From: Thermaurantiacus tibetensis
GTDB taxonomy: Bacteria > Pseudomonadota > Alphaproteobacteria > Sphingomonadales > Sphingomonadaceae
NCBI RefSeq assembly: GCF_015354055.1
Contig: NZ_JACHTM010000003.1
Location: 124,001-188,000, forward strand
DNA length: 64,000 nt
Direction: 5' to 3'
The number at the start of each line of letters is the position of its first letter. Within the stretch, counting starts at the first letter, position 1. The position numbers and the translations under genes are program-made. Below, piece after piece: positions 8,613 through 17,563 of the stretch. Under the pieces are notes generated by a model that was given only the letters and a program-made list of their open reading frames with translations, made no database searches and was not told the DNA's origin.

Positions 8613-9443
8613 ATGCCCGTTCTCGAAGTTCGGCAGCTCTCGGAGGATGTCGTCGCGCTCGACCTCGCCCAGGCGCAGGCCGCCGGCGCTGCGCTGCACG
8701 ACCGCTACATCGCAGCCGAGCCCTTTCCCAGCATCGTCCTCGACGACTTCTTCGCCCCCGAGGTGCTTCGGCCGTTGCTTGCGGAATGGCCGACGGCCGG
8801 CGCCGGCAAGGCCTATGACCGCGCCCAGGAGCGGCTCAAGTTCGAGTGGCAGCCGAAGGACATCCACACCCCCCGGCTGCGCGCCTTTCTGGCCGAACTC
8901 AACGGCGAGCCGATGCTGCGCTTCCTCGAGGCGCTCACCGGGATCCCGAAGCTGATCGCCGACCCCTATTACGTGGGCGGGGGACTGCACGAGACCAAGG
9001 CCGGCGGGCATCTCTCGGTCCACGCCGACTTCAACGTCCACAAGGGGATGAACGTCATCCGCCGGCTCAACCTCCTCATCTACCTGAACGAGGACTGGGA
9101 CGAGGCCTGGGGCGGTCACCTCGAGCTGTGGACGCGCGACATGACGCGGTGCTGCCACCGGATCGCCCCCGTGCTAGGCCGCGCCGTCATCTTCAACACC
9201 GACCTCGACAGCTTCCACGGCGTGCCCGACCCGCTCGCCTGCCCGCCCGACCGGTCGCGGAAGTCGCTTGCGCTCTACTATTACACCGCGCCCGAGGAAG
9301 GCATCCGCCACGTGCCGGTGCGCACCACGGTGTTCAAGCCGCGGCCCGGCACTGCCGACCAGCCCGACCGCGAGGTGGCGCGCCGACACCTCATTCATGA
9401 CTGGGTTCCGCCGGCCATCCTCCGCATGCTGGCGCGGCACTGA
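8613..9443 (+). CDS. 2-oxoglutarate/Fe(II)-dependent oxygenase
   Basis: A 276-residue double-stranded beta-helix oxygenase of the prolyl-4-hydroxylase-like (2OG-FeII_Oxy_3) group. The iron ligands are visible as HADFN (His137, Asp139) and SFHGVPDP (His202), with a downstream Arg in PDRSRKSLALYYYT placed to bind 2-oxoglutarate. A GGAG site precedes ATG 8613. It is cytoplasmic, with no signal peptide. Its place inside a sugar-biosynthesis operon, between the pyruvyl transferase and rfbA, suggests a hydroxylation of a sugar, a lipid carrier intermediate or a protein substrate, but nothing in the sequence names the substrate. Confidence 0.82.
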   Translation: MPVLEVRQLSEDVVALDLAQAQAAGAALHDRYIAAEPFPSIVLDDFFAPEVLRPLLAEWPTAGAGKAYDRAQERLKFEWQPKDIHTPRLRAFLAELNGEPMLRFLEALTGIPKLIADPYYVGGGLHETKAGGHLSVHADFNVHKGMNVIRRLNLLIYLNEDWDEAWGGHLELWTRDMTRCCHRIAPVLGRAVIFNTDLDSFHGVPDPLACPPDRSRKSLALYYYTAPEEGIRHVPVRTTVFKPRPGTADQPDREVARRHLIHDWVPPAILRMLARH

Positions 9444-9470
9444 CCTCCCCGGCCAAGGCGAAGGACAGCC

Positions 9471-10349
9471 ATGAGAAGACGCGGCATCATCCTGGCCGGC
9501 GGATCCGGCACGCGGCTCTATCCCCTGACCCGGCCAGTCTCGAAGCAGCTCATGCCGGTCTACGACAAGCCGATGATCTACTACCCGCTCTCGGTGCTGA
9601 TGCTTGCCGGCGTGCGGGAAATCCTCGTCATCACCACACCGCACGACCAGCCCGCCTTCCAGGCGCTCCTGGGCGACGGCAGCCAGTGGGGGCTTGCCTT
9701 CACCTACGCCGTCCAGCCGCATCCGGGGGGTCTCGCGCAGGCCTACCACATCGGTGCCGACTTCGTCGGCACGCGGCCGTCGGTCCTCATCCTCGGCGAC
9801 AACATCTTCTACGGCCATGGCCTGCCGGAACTCCTGGCCGAGGCGGATGGCCGCGAGACGGGTGCCAGCGTCTTCGGCTACCGGGTGAAGAACCCGAGCG
9901 ACTACGGAGTCGTCAGCTTCGATGCGCAAGGGCGGGCGGAGACCATCGAGGAAAAGCCGAAGGTGCCGAAGAGCAACTTCGCCGTGACTGGCCTCTACTT
10001 CTACGACGGCCGCGCGGTGGACTATGCGCATGACCTGAAGCCCTCGGCCCGGGGCGAGCTCGAGATCACCGACCTCAACCGCCGCTACCTCGAGGCGGGC
10101 GACCTCCACGTCTCGCTGATGGGCCGCGGCTTCGCCTGGCTCGACACCGGCACCCACGCGAGCCTGCTCGATGCCGCGCTCTACGTGCGCATCGTGGAAG
10201 AGCGGCAGGGCCTCAAGATCTGCTGCCCCGAGGAGATCGCGTGGCGGCAGGGCTTCATCACGACGGACGAGCTGGTGCGGATTGCCGAGCCGCTGCGCAA
10301 GTCGGGCTACGGCGAGTATCTCCTCGACCAGGTGCGGAGGGAGGGGTGA
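9471..10349 (+). CDS. rfbA: Glucose-1-phosphate thymidylyltransferase
   Basis: It makes dTDP-glucose from dTTP and glucose 1-phosphate, the first step to dTDP-L-rhamnose. The signature is complete: [16 protein letters not shown] at the N-terminus (nucleotide loop), [18 protein letters not shown], then [11 protein letters not shown] (metal-binding Asp) and [11 protein letters not shown]. Its length of 292 residues is standard for RmlA. Its stop overlaps the rfbC start (GTGA), so the rfbA-rfbC-rfbD genes are translationally coupled. It supplies the two glycosyltransferases upstream. Confidence 0.97.
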   Translation: MRRRGIILAGGSGTRLYPLTRPVSKQLMPVYDKPMIYYPLSVLMLAGVREILVITTPHDQPAFQALLGDGSQWGLAFTYAVQPHPGGLAQAYHIGADFVGTRPSVLILGDNIFYGHGLPELLAEADGRETGASVFGYRVKNPSDYGVVSFDAQGRAETIEEKPKVPKSNFAVTGLYFYDGRAVDYAHDLKPSARGELEITDLNRRYLEAGDLHVSLMGRGFAWLDTGTHASLLDAALYVRIVEERQGLKICCPEEIAWRQGFITTDELVRIAEPLRKSGYGEYLLDQVRREG

Positions 10350-10903
10350 TCGTCGAGAGCCTCGACATTCCCGAGGTCAAGCGGATCCTGCCGCGCGTCC
10401 ACGGCGACTCCCGGGGCTTCTTCCTCGAGACGTTCAACGCCCGCGAATTCGCCGCGGCAGGTCTCCCGACCGAATGGGTGCAGGACAATCACAGCCGCTC
10501 GGGCCGCGGCGTGCTGCGTGGTCTCCACTACCAGCTCCACGAGCCGCAGGGGAAGCTGGTACGCGTGGCGCGCGGACGGGTGTTCGATGTCGCGGTCGAC
10601 ATCCGCCGCAGCTCGCCCACCTTCGGCTGCTGGACCGGCGCGCTTCTGACCGACGAGGGCCAGGAGATGCTCTACATTCCCCCCGGCTTCGCTCACGGCT
10701 TCCTGGTGCTCTCGGACGAGGCCGACTTCCTCTACAAGTGCACGACGCTCTGGGACCGCGCGAGCGACCGGAGCATCCGCTGGAACGACCCCGCGATCGG
10801 GGTCGCCTGGCCGCTCGAGGGCCCGGACGGCCCGCTCACGCCCCTGCTCTCGCCACGGGACATGGAAAGCCCGCTGCTCGCCGACGCCGAGGTCTTCGCG
10901 TGA
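10346..10903 (+). CDS. rfbC: dTDP-4-dehydrorhamnose 3,5-epimerase
   Basis: It epimerises C3 and C5 of dTDP-4-keto-6-deoxyglucose. The cupin-like protein of 185 residues matches family size. The key blocks are [21 protein letters not shown] (catalytic His61), [16 protein letters not shown] and the Tyr in FLYKCTTLW. The start is the GTG at 10346, preceded by GGAGGGAGGG and overlapping the rfbA stop by four bases. Longer in-frame starts lie inside rfbA and add non-homologous residues. Confidence 0.96.
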   Translation: MIVESLDIPEVKRILPRVHGDSRGFFLETFNAREFAAAGLPTEWVQDNHSRSGRGVLRGLHYQLHEPQGKLVRVARGRVFDVAVDIRRSSPTFGCWTGALLTDEGQEMLYIPPGFAHGFLVLSDEADFLYKCTTLWDRASDRSIRWNDPAIGVAWPLEGPDGPLTPLLSPRDMESPLLADAEVFA

Positions 10904-11769
10904 GGCTGCTCGTCACGGGCGGCGGCGGCCAGCTCGCGCAGGCGCTTGCAGCCCTCGCCGGCTCCGGCACCACCGTCATCGCCCCGCCGCGCGCAGCGTT
11001 TGACATCGCCGCGCCCGAGGCGGCGGAACGCTGGCTGGCAGAGACCCGCCCCGACGCGCTGGTGAACGCCGCTGCCTACACTGCGGTCGACCGCGCGGAG
11101 AGCGAGCCCGAGCGCGCCATGGAGGTCAATGGCGAGGCGCCCGGCCGGCTGGCCGAGGCCGCGCGCCGGCACGGCGTGCGCTTCGTGCATGTCTCGACCG
11201 ACTTCGTGTTCGACGGCTGCCAGAGCCACCCCTACCCGCCCGAGGCGGAGACGGCCCCGCTCGGCGCCTACGGGCGTTCGAAGCGCGCCGGAGAGGTGGC
11301 CGTGCTTGCCGCTGACCCGCACGCGCTCATCCTCCGCACCGCCTGGGTCTATGCTGCCGAGGGCCGCAACTTCCTGCGCACCATGCTGCGCCTGATGGCC
11401 GAGCGCGACGAGGTGCGGGTGGTCTCGGACCAGGTCGGGACCCCGACCCACGCGGCAAGCCTCGCCCGCGCCATCCTCGCCCTCCTCGCGACGCCGGCGC
11501 GCGGCATCCTCCACTGGACCGATGCGGGCGTTGCCTCCTGGTACGACTTTGCCGTCGCCATCTCCGAGGAAGCGGCGAGCCGGGGCCTCCTGCCCGGGGC
11601 CACCCCGGTCATCCCCATCAGGACCGCAGACTACCCCACCCCGGCGCGTCGCCCGGGCTGGTCGGTGCTCGATTGCACGGCAACCCATGCGCTCGTCGGC
11701 CTGCCGCGGCACTGGCGCGCGGAGCTGCGCGACGCGCTCGACTCGATCGCCCCCGGGAGCCGCGCGTGA
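10900..11769 (+). CDS. rfbD: dTDP-4-dehydrorhamnose reductase
   Basis: It reduces dTDP-4-keto-L-rhamnose to dTDP-L-rhamnose with NAD(P)H. An extended SDR of 289 residues: LLVTGGGGQLAQAL (Rossmann loop), NAAAYTAVDRAESEPE, FVHVSTDFVFDG, and the catalytic YGRSKRAGE (YxxxK). RTAWVYAAEGRNFLRTMLRL and the C-terminal RPGWSVLD block are typical of RmlD. The GTG start at 10900 overlaps the rfbC stop (GTGA). The fourth pathway gene, rfbB, is not here but at 17564. Confidence 0.96.
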   Translation: MRLLVTGGGGQLAQALAALAGSGTTVIAPPRAAFDIAAPEAAERWLAETRPDALVNAAAYTAVDRAESEPERAMEVNGEAPGRLAEAARRHGVRFVHVSTDFVFDGCQSHPYPPEAETAPLGAYGRSKRAGEVAVLAADPHALILRTAWVYAAEGRNFLRTMLRLMAERDEVRVVSDQVGTPTHAASLARAILALLATPARGILHWTDAGVASWYDFAVAISEEAASRGLLPGATPVIPIRTADYPTPARRPGWSVLDCTATHALVGLPRHWRAELRDALDSIAPGSRA

Positions 11770-11799
11770 GTCGCCGCCCCGGCCGCGGCTGACGCGGGC

Positions 11800-12795
11800 G
11801 TGACGCCCCGCCGGCGCCTGCGCCTGCTTGCGCGTCTGCGCCGCCACCGGCTGGCCGTCTCGCTCGCCGGGGCAGCCCTCGTGGTCCTGCTTGCCGGGCT
11901 CGCGCTGCGGCACCTCCTCGCCGAGCTTTCCTGGGCGGACGTGCGTGCAGCGCTTGGCGCCATCTCCGCCGGCCAGCTCCTCCTGTGCCTTTTCCTCACC
12001 GCGCTCAGCTACCTGCTCCTCTCCGGCTACGACATGCTCGCGCTCGCGGCGATGGGGCGACGACTGCCCTGGTGGCGCTGCGCGCTGGGCGCCTTCTCGG
12101 CCTACAGCTTCAGCCACAACCTGGGCTTCGCACCGGTCACGGCGGGTGCCGCCCGCTGGCGCGCCTATGCCGGCACCGGCCTCACCCCGGCCGACATCGC
12201 CCGGATCGTGGTGATCGCGGGCGTGACCTACTGGCTCGGCATCTTCCTGCTGCTCGGGCTCTTCCTGGTTGCCGTTCCCGGCGCCCTCCGGGTGCACGAG
12301 GCCCCCCTGCCGTTTCCCGCACAGGCCGCGCTCGGCCTCCTCGTGCTGGCCGCGATCCTCCTCTACCTCCTCGCCTGCGCCCGTCGGCGCCGCCCGCTCG
12401 TCCTCCTCGGCTGGCACCTGCCCGTGCCGCGGCTCGGCCAGGCGCTTCTCCAGTTCGCGCTTGCAGCCGCCGACATCGCGCTCGCCAGCGCCGCCCTCCT
12501 CGTGCTGCTGCCCGCGGAGCAGTGGGGCCACTACCCGCAGCTGCTCGTGGCCTATGTGGTGGCAGTGGTGGTGGCGCTCGTCAGCCATGCGCCGGGCGGG
12601 CTCGGCGTGTTCGAGGCGGTGATGCTGGTGACGCTGCCGGGCATGGGCCGGGCCGAGCTCGTCTCCGCCCTCCTTGTCTACCGCCTCGCCTACTACTGGC
12701 TGCCGTTCGGCCTTGCGATCCTGCTTCTCGGCGGGCGCGAGGCGCTCCGGTTTCGCGCCACGCCGTTCACCCCGGATAAAGCCCCGGGGACCTAG
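11800..12795 (+). CDS. UPF0104/LPG-synthase-type multi-pass membrane protein
   Basis: A 331-residue inner-membrane protein with about eight hydrophobic segments, for example VSLAGAALVVLLAGLALRHL and the stretch around VIAGVTYWLGIFLLLGLFLV. It resembles the transmembrane (flippase) half of MprF. Diagnostic blocks are FSAYSFSHNLGFAPVTAGAARWRAY and SHAPGGLGVFEAVML. The soluble aminoacyl-transferase half of MprF is absent. Stand-alone proteins of this kind occur in glycan loci and may move or protect a lipid intermediate; that role is inferred. The GTG start lies 30 bases after rfbD and a strong terminator follows, so it is the last gene of the operon. Confidence 0.8.
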   Translation: MTPRRRLRLLARLRRHRLAVSLAGAALVVLLAGLALRHLLAELSWADVRAALGAISAGQLLLCLFLTALSYLLLSGYDMLALAAMGRRLPWWRCALGAFSAYSFSHNLGFAPVTAGAARWRAYAGTGLTPADIARIVVIAGVTYWLGIFLLLGLFLVAVPGALRVHEAPLPFPAQAALGLLVLAAILLYLLACARRRRPLVLLGWHLPVPRLGQALLQFALAAADIALASAALLVLLPAEQWGHYPQLLVAYVVAVVVALVSHAPGGLGVFEAVMLVTLPGMGRAELVSALLVYRLAYYWLPFGLAILLLGGREALRFRATPFTPDKAPGT

Positions 12796-12824
12796 ACGGA
12801 CGTACCCTCTGACCCCCTTGAGTG

Positions 12825-12855
12825 GCCCTCGCGCTTTGGCGCGAGGGCTTTTTTT
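12825..12855 (+). terminator. Rho-independent terminator of the exopolysaccharide operon
   Basis: A perfect 10-base stem, GCCCTCGCGC (12825-12834) with GCGCGAGGGC (12839-12848), has a TTTG loop and is followed by seven T residues (12849-12855). It lies 29 bases after the UPF0104-type gene. The T-run is only on the rightward side, so it ends the rightward transcript and not the leftward dps transcript. Confidence 0.92.
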
Positions 12856-12913
12856 CGCAGGCGAAGGCGAAGCAGGACGCCGTGGCCTGTCGAGGCCCGC
12901 ATGGGACTCCGGT

Positions 12914-13444
12914 TCAGGAGGGCCGGGCGAGCATGGCGCGCAGCATCCACGCCGTCTTCTCGTGGATCTGCATGCGCTCGGTGAGGAGGTCGGCGGTCGG
13001 CTGGTCGCCGGCGGCCTCGGCAATCGCGAGGACCTCGCGCGCCGTGCGCACGACGGTCGCGTGGTCGGCCGCAAGCTCGGCCACCATCTCCTCCGCCGGG
13101 GGCACGCCCTCGGGCTCGGAGACGGTCGCCAGCCGCGAAAACGCGCTGTAGCTTCCAGGTGCGAAGGCGCCCAGCGCGCGGATGCGCTCGGCGATCGTGT
13201 CCACCGCCATCCACATCTCGTTGTACTGGTCCATGAACATCGCATGCAGCGCGTGGAACTGCGGCCCCGTCACGTTCCAGTGATAGTTGTGGGTCTTGAG
13301 ATAGAGGGTGTAGGTGTCGGCAAGAACCCGGGCGAGACCCTCGGTGATGGCCTTCAGCTGCGGCTGGGGGATCCCGATGTCGACCATGCCGCCATCATCG
13401 ACCGGGAGCGCCAGCCCGGCGTGCTTCTCCTTCTTCTTCCCCAT
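12914..13444 (-). CDS. dps: Dps-family DNA-protecting ferritin-like protein
   Basis: A 176-residue Dps protein, which forms a 12-mer shell that oxidises Fe(II) with peroxide and shields DNA in starvation or oxidative stress. The ferroxidase signature is complete: LYLKTHNYHWNVTGPQFHAL, then MFMDQYNEMWMAVDTIAERI. The C-terminal helix bundle runs through MQIHEKTAWMLRAMLARPS. The N-terminus is Lys-rich (MGKKKEKH), a feature that can bind DNA in Dps proteins. The ATG at 13444 with GGAAGGG upstream is chosen over an in-frame TTG two codons earlier. It is convergent with the exopolysaccharide operon across the terminator. Confidence 0.95.
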   Translation of the reverse strand: MGKKKEKHAGLALPVDDGGMVDIGIPQPQLKAITEGLARVLADTYTLYLKTHNYHWNVTGPQFHALHAMFMDQYNEMWMAVDTIAERIRALGAFAPGSYSAFSRLATVSEPEGVPPAEEMVAELAADHATVVRTAREVLAIAEAAGDQPTADLLTERMQIHEKTAWMLRAMLARPS

Positions 13445-13493
13445 CGCCAAACCCTTCCCCAGTTTCCTTCGTCGGTTCCTGCCCGCAGCGCCC

Positions 13494-14777
13494 TCAGAGC
13501 GCCGAGACGTCGAACGCCGAGACCCGCTCGGCCGTTGCCGTGCAGTCGATGCGCAGCCGCGTCGTCTCCCGCGGCCAGGTGCCCGTCACTTCGGTCACGA
13601 GGTGCCAGCCCGAGCCGCGCCGTTCGGTCGTGATCACGCGGTCGAGCCGCATGCCGGTGGCACCCGATGCGCCGAGCTGGCGCGCCCCTTCCGCCATGCA
13701 GGCGCGCGCCTCGGTCTGCGCTGCAGCCGGGAACAGGCCGTAATCGGCCTGGAGCGCCGAGGGCGAGCGGCTGCTGTCGTGCTTTTCCCCGCGGGAACTC
13801 AGGATCGCGATGAGACCGGCGGCGAGGCCGGCGCCCAACAGGCCCGCAGCAACCCCCGAGCCGCCACCTCCGCCACCGCTGCTGCTGCCGCTGCCGCCGA
13901 ACTGCGGCTGGTAGCTGCCCCGGCCATAGGCGAAACGGGCCTCGCAGCCGCGATCGACCCAGATGCCGCGGGCGTCGTAGCCCCAGGTCCGTCCCTCGAC
14001 ACAGTCGGCGCGGGAGTAGCGCTCGACAAGCTGGACCCGGCCTTGCGTCACCACGTTGCAGCGGTTGTAGCGGTTGTTGCTGCTGCGGCAGCGGAGCTCG
14101 CCGGCGAAGCCGCTGCCCCAGCTGCCACCGGAGCCGCCCCAGCCTCCGCTCCCGCCCCAGCCGCCGCCTCCGCCCCCGCCCCAGTTGCCGGAGCCGTAGG
14201 CGAAGACCGCCTGACAGCCGTCACGCACCCAGACGCTGCGGCCATCGGAGCGCCAGGTCTGCCCCTCGATGCAGGGCGCGTCGGAAAGCTGCCGCACGAG
14301 GCTCACGCTGCCACGCGAGGGAAGGCTGCAACGCTGCTCGCGGTTGTTGATGCTCCGGCAGGTGATCTCGCCGCCCGAGCTGCCGGAGCCACCCCAGCCG
14401 CCACCCGACCCGCCGGATCCGCCCGAGCCGCCCCAGCCCCCGCCCGAGCCGCCGCGCTGGACGGCCGCCTCGAAGATGCCGCCGCAGCCGTTCGCCACCC
14501 ACAGGCTTTGCCCCCGCCGGCGCCACGTCTGCCCTTCCCGGCAGCGCAGCGAGCGGTCCGGGCCCTTGAAGCTGACCGAGCGCGTGCCGGGCGGCAGCGG
14601 GCAGCTGTTCTGCTGCCCGGGCTCGGAGTAGCACTGGATCTCGACATACTCGAGCGCCTGGGCCGCCGCCGGCGCGGCCGCGGCCAGCGCGAACGGGGCC
14701 ACCACGGTGGCAGGTGCCACCTGCGCCAAGACCATGGCCACTGCCGCCAGAGACCCGACCCATTCCCTCCCGGCCAT
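13494..14777 (-). CDS. Secreted protein with three DUF3011 repeats and Gly/Ser linkers
   Basis: A 427-residue exported protein. The signal peptide ends near APAAAQA. Three copies of the Cys-rich DUF3011 module follow, at about residues 44-103, 130-190 and 210-275. Each has the pattern C-x(8)-C, a short strand, C-x-EG-x-TW and W-V-x(2)-GC. The copies are separated by Gly/Ser-rich spacers. After a short hydrophobic stretch (AAGLLGAGLAAGLIAIL) comes an unrelated C-terminal domain containing TGWHL-like strands and a final Cys. Four paired Cys per repeat suggest disulfides, so a periplasmic or surface location is likely. The function of DUF3011 is unknown. A GGGGAG site precedes ATG 14777. Confidence 0.72.
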   Translation of the reverse strand: MAGREWVGSLAAVAMVLAQVAPATVVAPFALAAAAPAAAQALEYVEIQCYSEPGQQNSCPLPPGTRSVSFKGPDRSLRCREGQTWRRRGQSLWVANGCGGIFEAAVQRGGSGGGWGGSGGSGGSGGGWGGSGSSGGEITCRSINNREQRCSLPSRGSVSLVRQLSDAPCIEGQTWRSDGRSVWVRDGCQAVFAYGSGNWGGGGGGGWGGSGGWGGSGGSWGSGFAGELRCRSSNNRYNRCNVVTQGRVQLVERYSRADCVEGRTWGYDARGIWVDRGCEARFAYGRGSYQPQFGGSGSSSGGGGGGSGVAAGLLGAGLAAGLIAILSSRGEKHDSSRSPSALQADYGLFPAAAQTEARACMAEGARQLGASGATGMRLDRVITTERRGSGWHLVTEVTGTWPRETTRLRIDCTATAERVSAFDVSAL

Positions 14778-14907
14778 CGCGAACTCCCCTTGGGCCTGAG
14801 CCGAGCCTCCCTAGACCGGGCTCCCGGCGTTGCCAAGCCGCAAGGCGCCGGCGCGGTTGGCACCGCGCGTCCCAGCCGCTAACGCAGGCGCCGCCTACGG
14901 AGTTCCG

Positions 14908-16632
14908 ATGCCAAGCATCTTCGAGAGGATCGAATCGCGCGTGGCCGAGGCCATCGCGGCCCTCGAGGCCGACGGCACCCTCCCTGCCGCCCACGCAGCT
15001 GTTCCCGTCGTCGAGCCGCCGCGCGACCCCTCGCACGGCGACCTTGCCACCAACGCCGCGCTGGCGCTGGCGAAGGCGGCCGGCATGCCGCCGCGCGAGC
15101 TCGGCACGCGTCTTGCGATGCACCTTGCCCGCGCGCCGGAGATCGCCCGGGCCGAAGTGGCCGGGCCGGGCTTCGTCAACCTTGTGCTCGACGAGAGCGT
15201 GTGGCTGCGCGAGCTGGAGGCGATCCTCGCGGCCGGAGATGCCTACGGCCGCCGTCCGCCGCGCCCGGAGGCGCTTCCGGTCAATGTCGAATATGTCTCG
15301 GCCAACCCCACGGGCCCCATGCACGTCGGCCATTGCCGCGGCGCGGTCGTGGGCGATGCGCTTGCCAACCTGCTCGCCTTCGCCGGGCATCGCGTCGTGC
15401 GCGAATATTATGTGAACGACGCCGGTGCCCAGGTGGACGCGCTCGCGCGCTCGGTCCACCTCCGCTACCGCGAGGCGCTCGGCGAAGCTGTCGGGCCCGT
15501 GCCCGAAGGGCTTTATCCGGGAGACTATCTGAAGCCGGTGGGCGAGGCGCTGGCAGCCGAATTCGGCGACCGCTTCCAGGCTGCTCCCGAGAGCGAATGG
15601 CTCCCGCTGTTCCGGGAGCGCGCGGTGGCGGCGATGATGGACCTCATCCGCGCAGATCTCGCCGCACTCGGGATCCGCCACGACGTCTTCACGTCCGAAG
15701 CGGAGCTCCTCAAGCGGGGCGCGCCCCAGATGGCGGAAGCGCGCCTCCGTGCCGCGGGCCTCGTCTACGACGGCACCCTGCCGCCGCCCAAGGGCGAAGT
15801 GATGGAGGACTGGGAGCCAGTGGTGCTGCCGCTCTTCCGCGCGACTGCCTTCGGCGACGACGTCGACCGGCCGATCCGGAAGTCCGACGGCAGCTGGACC
15901 TACTTCGGCACCGACATGGCCTATCACGCCGAGAAGGCGGCGCGCTCGTCGGCCATGATCGACATCTGGGGCGCGGACCACGCCGGCACCGTCAGGCGGA
16001 TCGAGGCGGCGGTTGCGGCGCTGACCGGCGGCAGCGTTCCGTTCGACGTGAAGCTCGTGCAGATGGTCCGCATCTTCCGTGGCGGCGAGCCAGTCCGGAT
16101 GTCGAAGCGGGCGGGCAACTTCGTGACGCTGGCCGACGTGGTCGAGGAAGTCGGGCCCGACGTGACCCGCTTCATGATGCTGACCAAGCGGCCCGAAAGT
16201 CCGCTCGACTTCGACTATGTGAAGGCGCTCGAGCAGTCGCGCGAGAACCCGGTGTTCTACGTGCACTACGCCCATGCGCGGATCCGCTCGGTCGAGCGCA
16301 GGGCGGAAGCCCTCGCCCTGCCCTCTCCGCCGCCGCTCGACCGGCTCGACGGGGAGGAGCGGGGCCTCGTCAAGCTGATGGCGCAATGGCCCCGGCTCGT
16401 CGACCAGGCGACCGCCGCGCGCGAGCCGCACCGCGTCGCCTTCTACCTCCACGACCTGGCGAGCGCCTTCCATGCGCTCTGGAACCGCGGCAACGATGAC
16501 CCGGCCTACCGCATCCTCGGCGAGGACCCCGGCCTTTCCGCAGCGCGGCTCGCGCTGGCGCGGGCCTGCGCGCACGTGCTCCGTGCCGGGCTCTCCATCA
16601 TGGGCGTGACGGCCGCCGAGGCGCTGCGCTGA
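14908..16632 (+). CDS. argS: Arginine-tRNA ligase
   Basis: It charges tRNA-Arg. The 574-residue class I synthetase has the N-terminal add-1 domain (IFERIESRVAEAIAALEADG), the HIGH-type block ANPTGPMHVGHCRGAVVGD, the KMSKS-type block VRMSKRAGNFVTL and the C-terminal DALR anticodon-binding domain ending in LSIMGVTAAEALR. ATG 14908 has ACGGAG at the right distance; longer in-frame sequence upstream is not conserved. It is divergent from the DUF3011 gene and is followed after one base by its SPOR partner. The tRNA-Arg(TCT) in this window is among its substrates. Confidence 0.98.
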   Translation: MPSIFERIESRVAEAIAALEADGTLPAAHAAVPVVEPPRDPSHGDLATNAALALAKAAGMPPRELGTRLAMHLARAPEIARAEVAGPGFVNLVLDESVWLRELEAILAAGDAYGRRPPRPEALPVNVEYVSANPTGPMHVGHCRGAVVGDALANLLAFAGHRVVREYYVNDAGAQVDALARSVHLRYREALGEAVGPVPEGLYPGDYLKPVGEALAAEFGDRFQAAPESEWLPLFRERAVAAMMDLIRADLAALGIRHDVFTSEAELLKRGAPQMAEARLRAAGLVYDGTLPPPKGEVMEDWEPVVLPLFRATAFGDDVDRPIRKSDGSWTYFGTDMAYHAEKAARSSAMIDIWGADHAGTVRRIEAAVAALTGGSVPFDVKLVQMVRIFRGGEPVRMSKRAGNFVTLADVVEEVGPDVTRFMMLTKRPESPLDFDYVKALEQSRENPVFYVHYAHARIRSVERRAEALALPSPPPLDRLDGEERGLVKLMAQWPRLVDQATAAREPHRVAFYLHDLASAFHALWNRGNDDPAYRILGEDPGLSAARLALARACAHVLRAGLSIMGVTAAEALR

Positions 16633-16633
16633 G

Positions 16634-17512
16634 ATGGCTCGCGCCCCCTCTCCGCGCCGGGAAGCCGGGCGCCGGCAGCAGCCATATTCGGAGGACGCGC
16701 CAACCCCCTGGCTCGAGCCGGCCGAGCCCGAGACGGCGGAGGCGACGCTCATCGGCCGCCGCACCCTTCTTGCCCTTCTCGTCGGGCTGGTGCTGCTCGT
16801 CGGGATCGTCGCCGCCGGGATCTGGGCGGTCTCCGAGAAGGCCGACGGACCGGTCGACATTCCAGCCGATGGCAACGTGCCCCTTGTCGAGTCTCCCGGG
16901 CCGTGGCGGGTGCCGGCCGAAGGCCCGGGGGTGGAGGGCACACCGGTCGAGGGCCAGGGTCAGCTCCTGTTCCCGGCGGGCGAGGGTCAGGCGCCGGAGG
17001 CGCGGATCGACCCTGCGCGCCTGCCCGAGGAGCCGGTGCCGCTGGCGGAGGCCGCGCCCACCCTTCCGGCCGAAGGGCCGCCGACCGACCTCCTGCCCCC
17101 GCGCGCCGGCGCCGATCTTTCGGGCGGTGGGGCAGACGGCGGGGCGGCAGGCGAGGCGGAAGGCAAGGCCAAGACGCCGCCGCGGCCGGCGCCTGCTGCC
17201 GAGCGCGCCCGCGACCCGGCGGATCCGGCCCAGCCCCGCTCCGCACCCGGTTTCGGAGCCGCGGGTCCCGGCGGCGGTGCAACGGTCCAGCTCGGAGCCT
17301 TCTCCTCGGCCGAGGCCGCACGCCGCGCCTTCCGCGACCTGGCGGCGCGCCACCCCGAACTGAAGGGCATCTCGCCCGCCATCACTCCCGTCGAGCGGGC
17401 GGAAGGTCCGCCGCTCTGGCGGCTGCGGACCACGCTCGGGCCTGACGTCAGGGCGGGTGACCTCTGCGACCGGCTGAAGGTGGCGGGCGACGCCTGCACC
17501 CCTGTGCGCTGA
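16634..17512 (+). CDS. SPOR-domain inner-membrane protein
   Basis: A 292-residue bitopic protein with a cytoplasmic N-terminus of about 45 residues, one transmembrane helix (LLALLVGLVLLVGIVAAGIW), a long Pro/Ala/Gly-rich periplasmic linker and a C-terminal SPOR domain (TVQLGAFSSAEAARRAF onward). SPOR domains bind denuded glycan strands at the septum, so this is a likely cell-division or envelope factor. The argS-SPOR pair is a common alphaproteobacterial arrangement. The ATG lies one base after the argS stop, so the two are probably co-translated. Confidence 0.88.
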   Translation: MARAPSPRREAGRRQQPYSEDAPTPWLEPAEPETAEATLIGRRTLLALLVGLVLLVGIVAAGIWAVSEKADGPVDIPADGNVPLVESPGPWRVPAEGPGVEGTPVEGQGQLLFPAGEGQAPEARIDPARLPEEPVPLAEAAPTLPAEGPPTDLLPPRAGADLSGGGADGGAAGEAEGKAKTPPRPAPAAERARDPADPAQPRSAPGFGAAGPGGGATVQLGAFSSAEAARRAFRDLAARHPELKGISPAITPVERAEGPPLWRLRTTLGPDVRAGDLCDRLKVAGDACTPVR

Positions 17513-17563
17513 CGAGGACCGAAGACGGAACAGCGCCGGAACAGGCGGAAAGGACAAGGGACC

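Noticed and set aside
13445-13450. TTG start two codons before the dps ATG
   Set aside because: The ATG at 13444 has a usable ribosome site and the two extra codons are not expected in the family.
14221-16941. A 906-codon minus-strand frame opposite argS
   Set aside because: Shadow frame; argS is complete and conserved on the plus strand.
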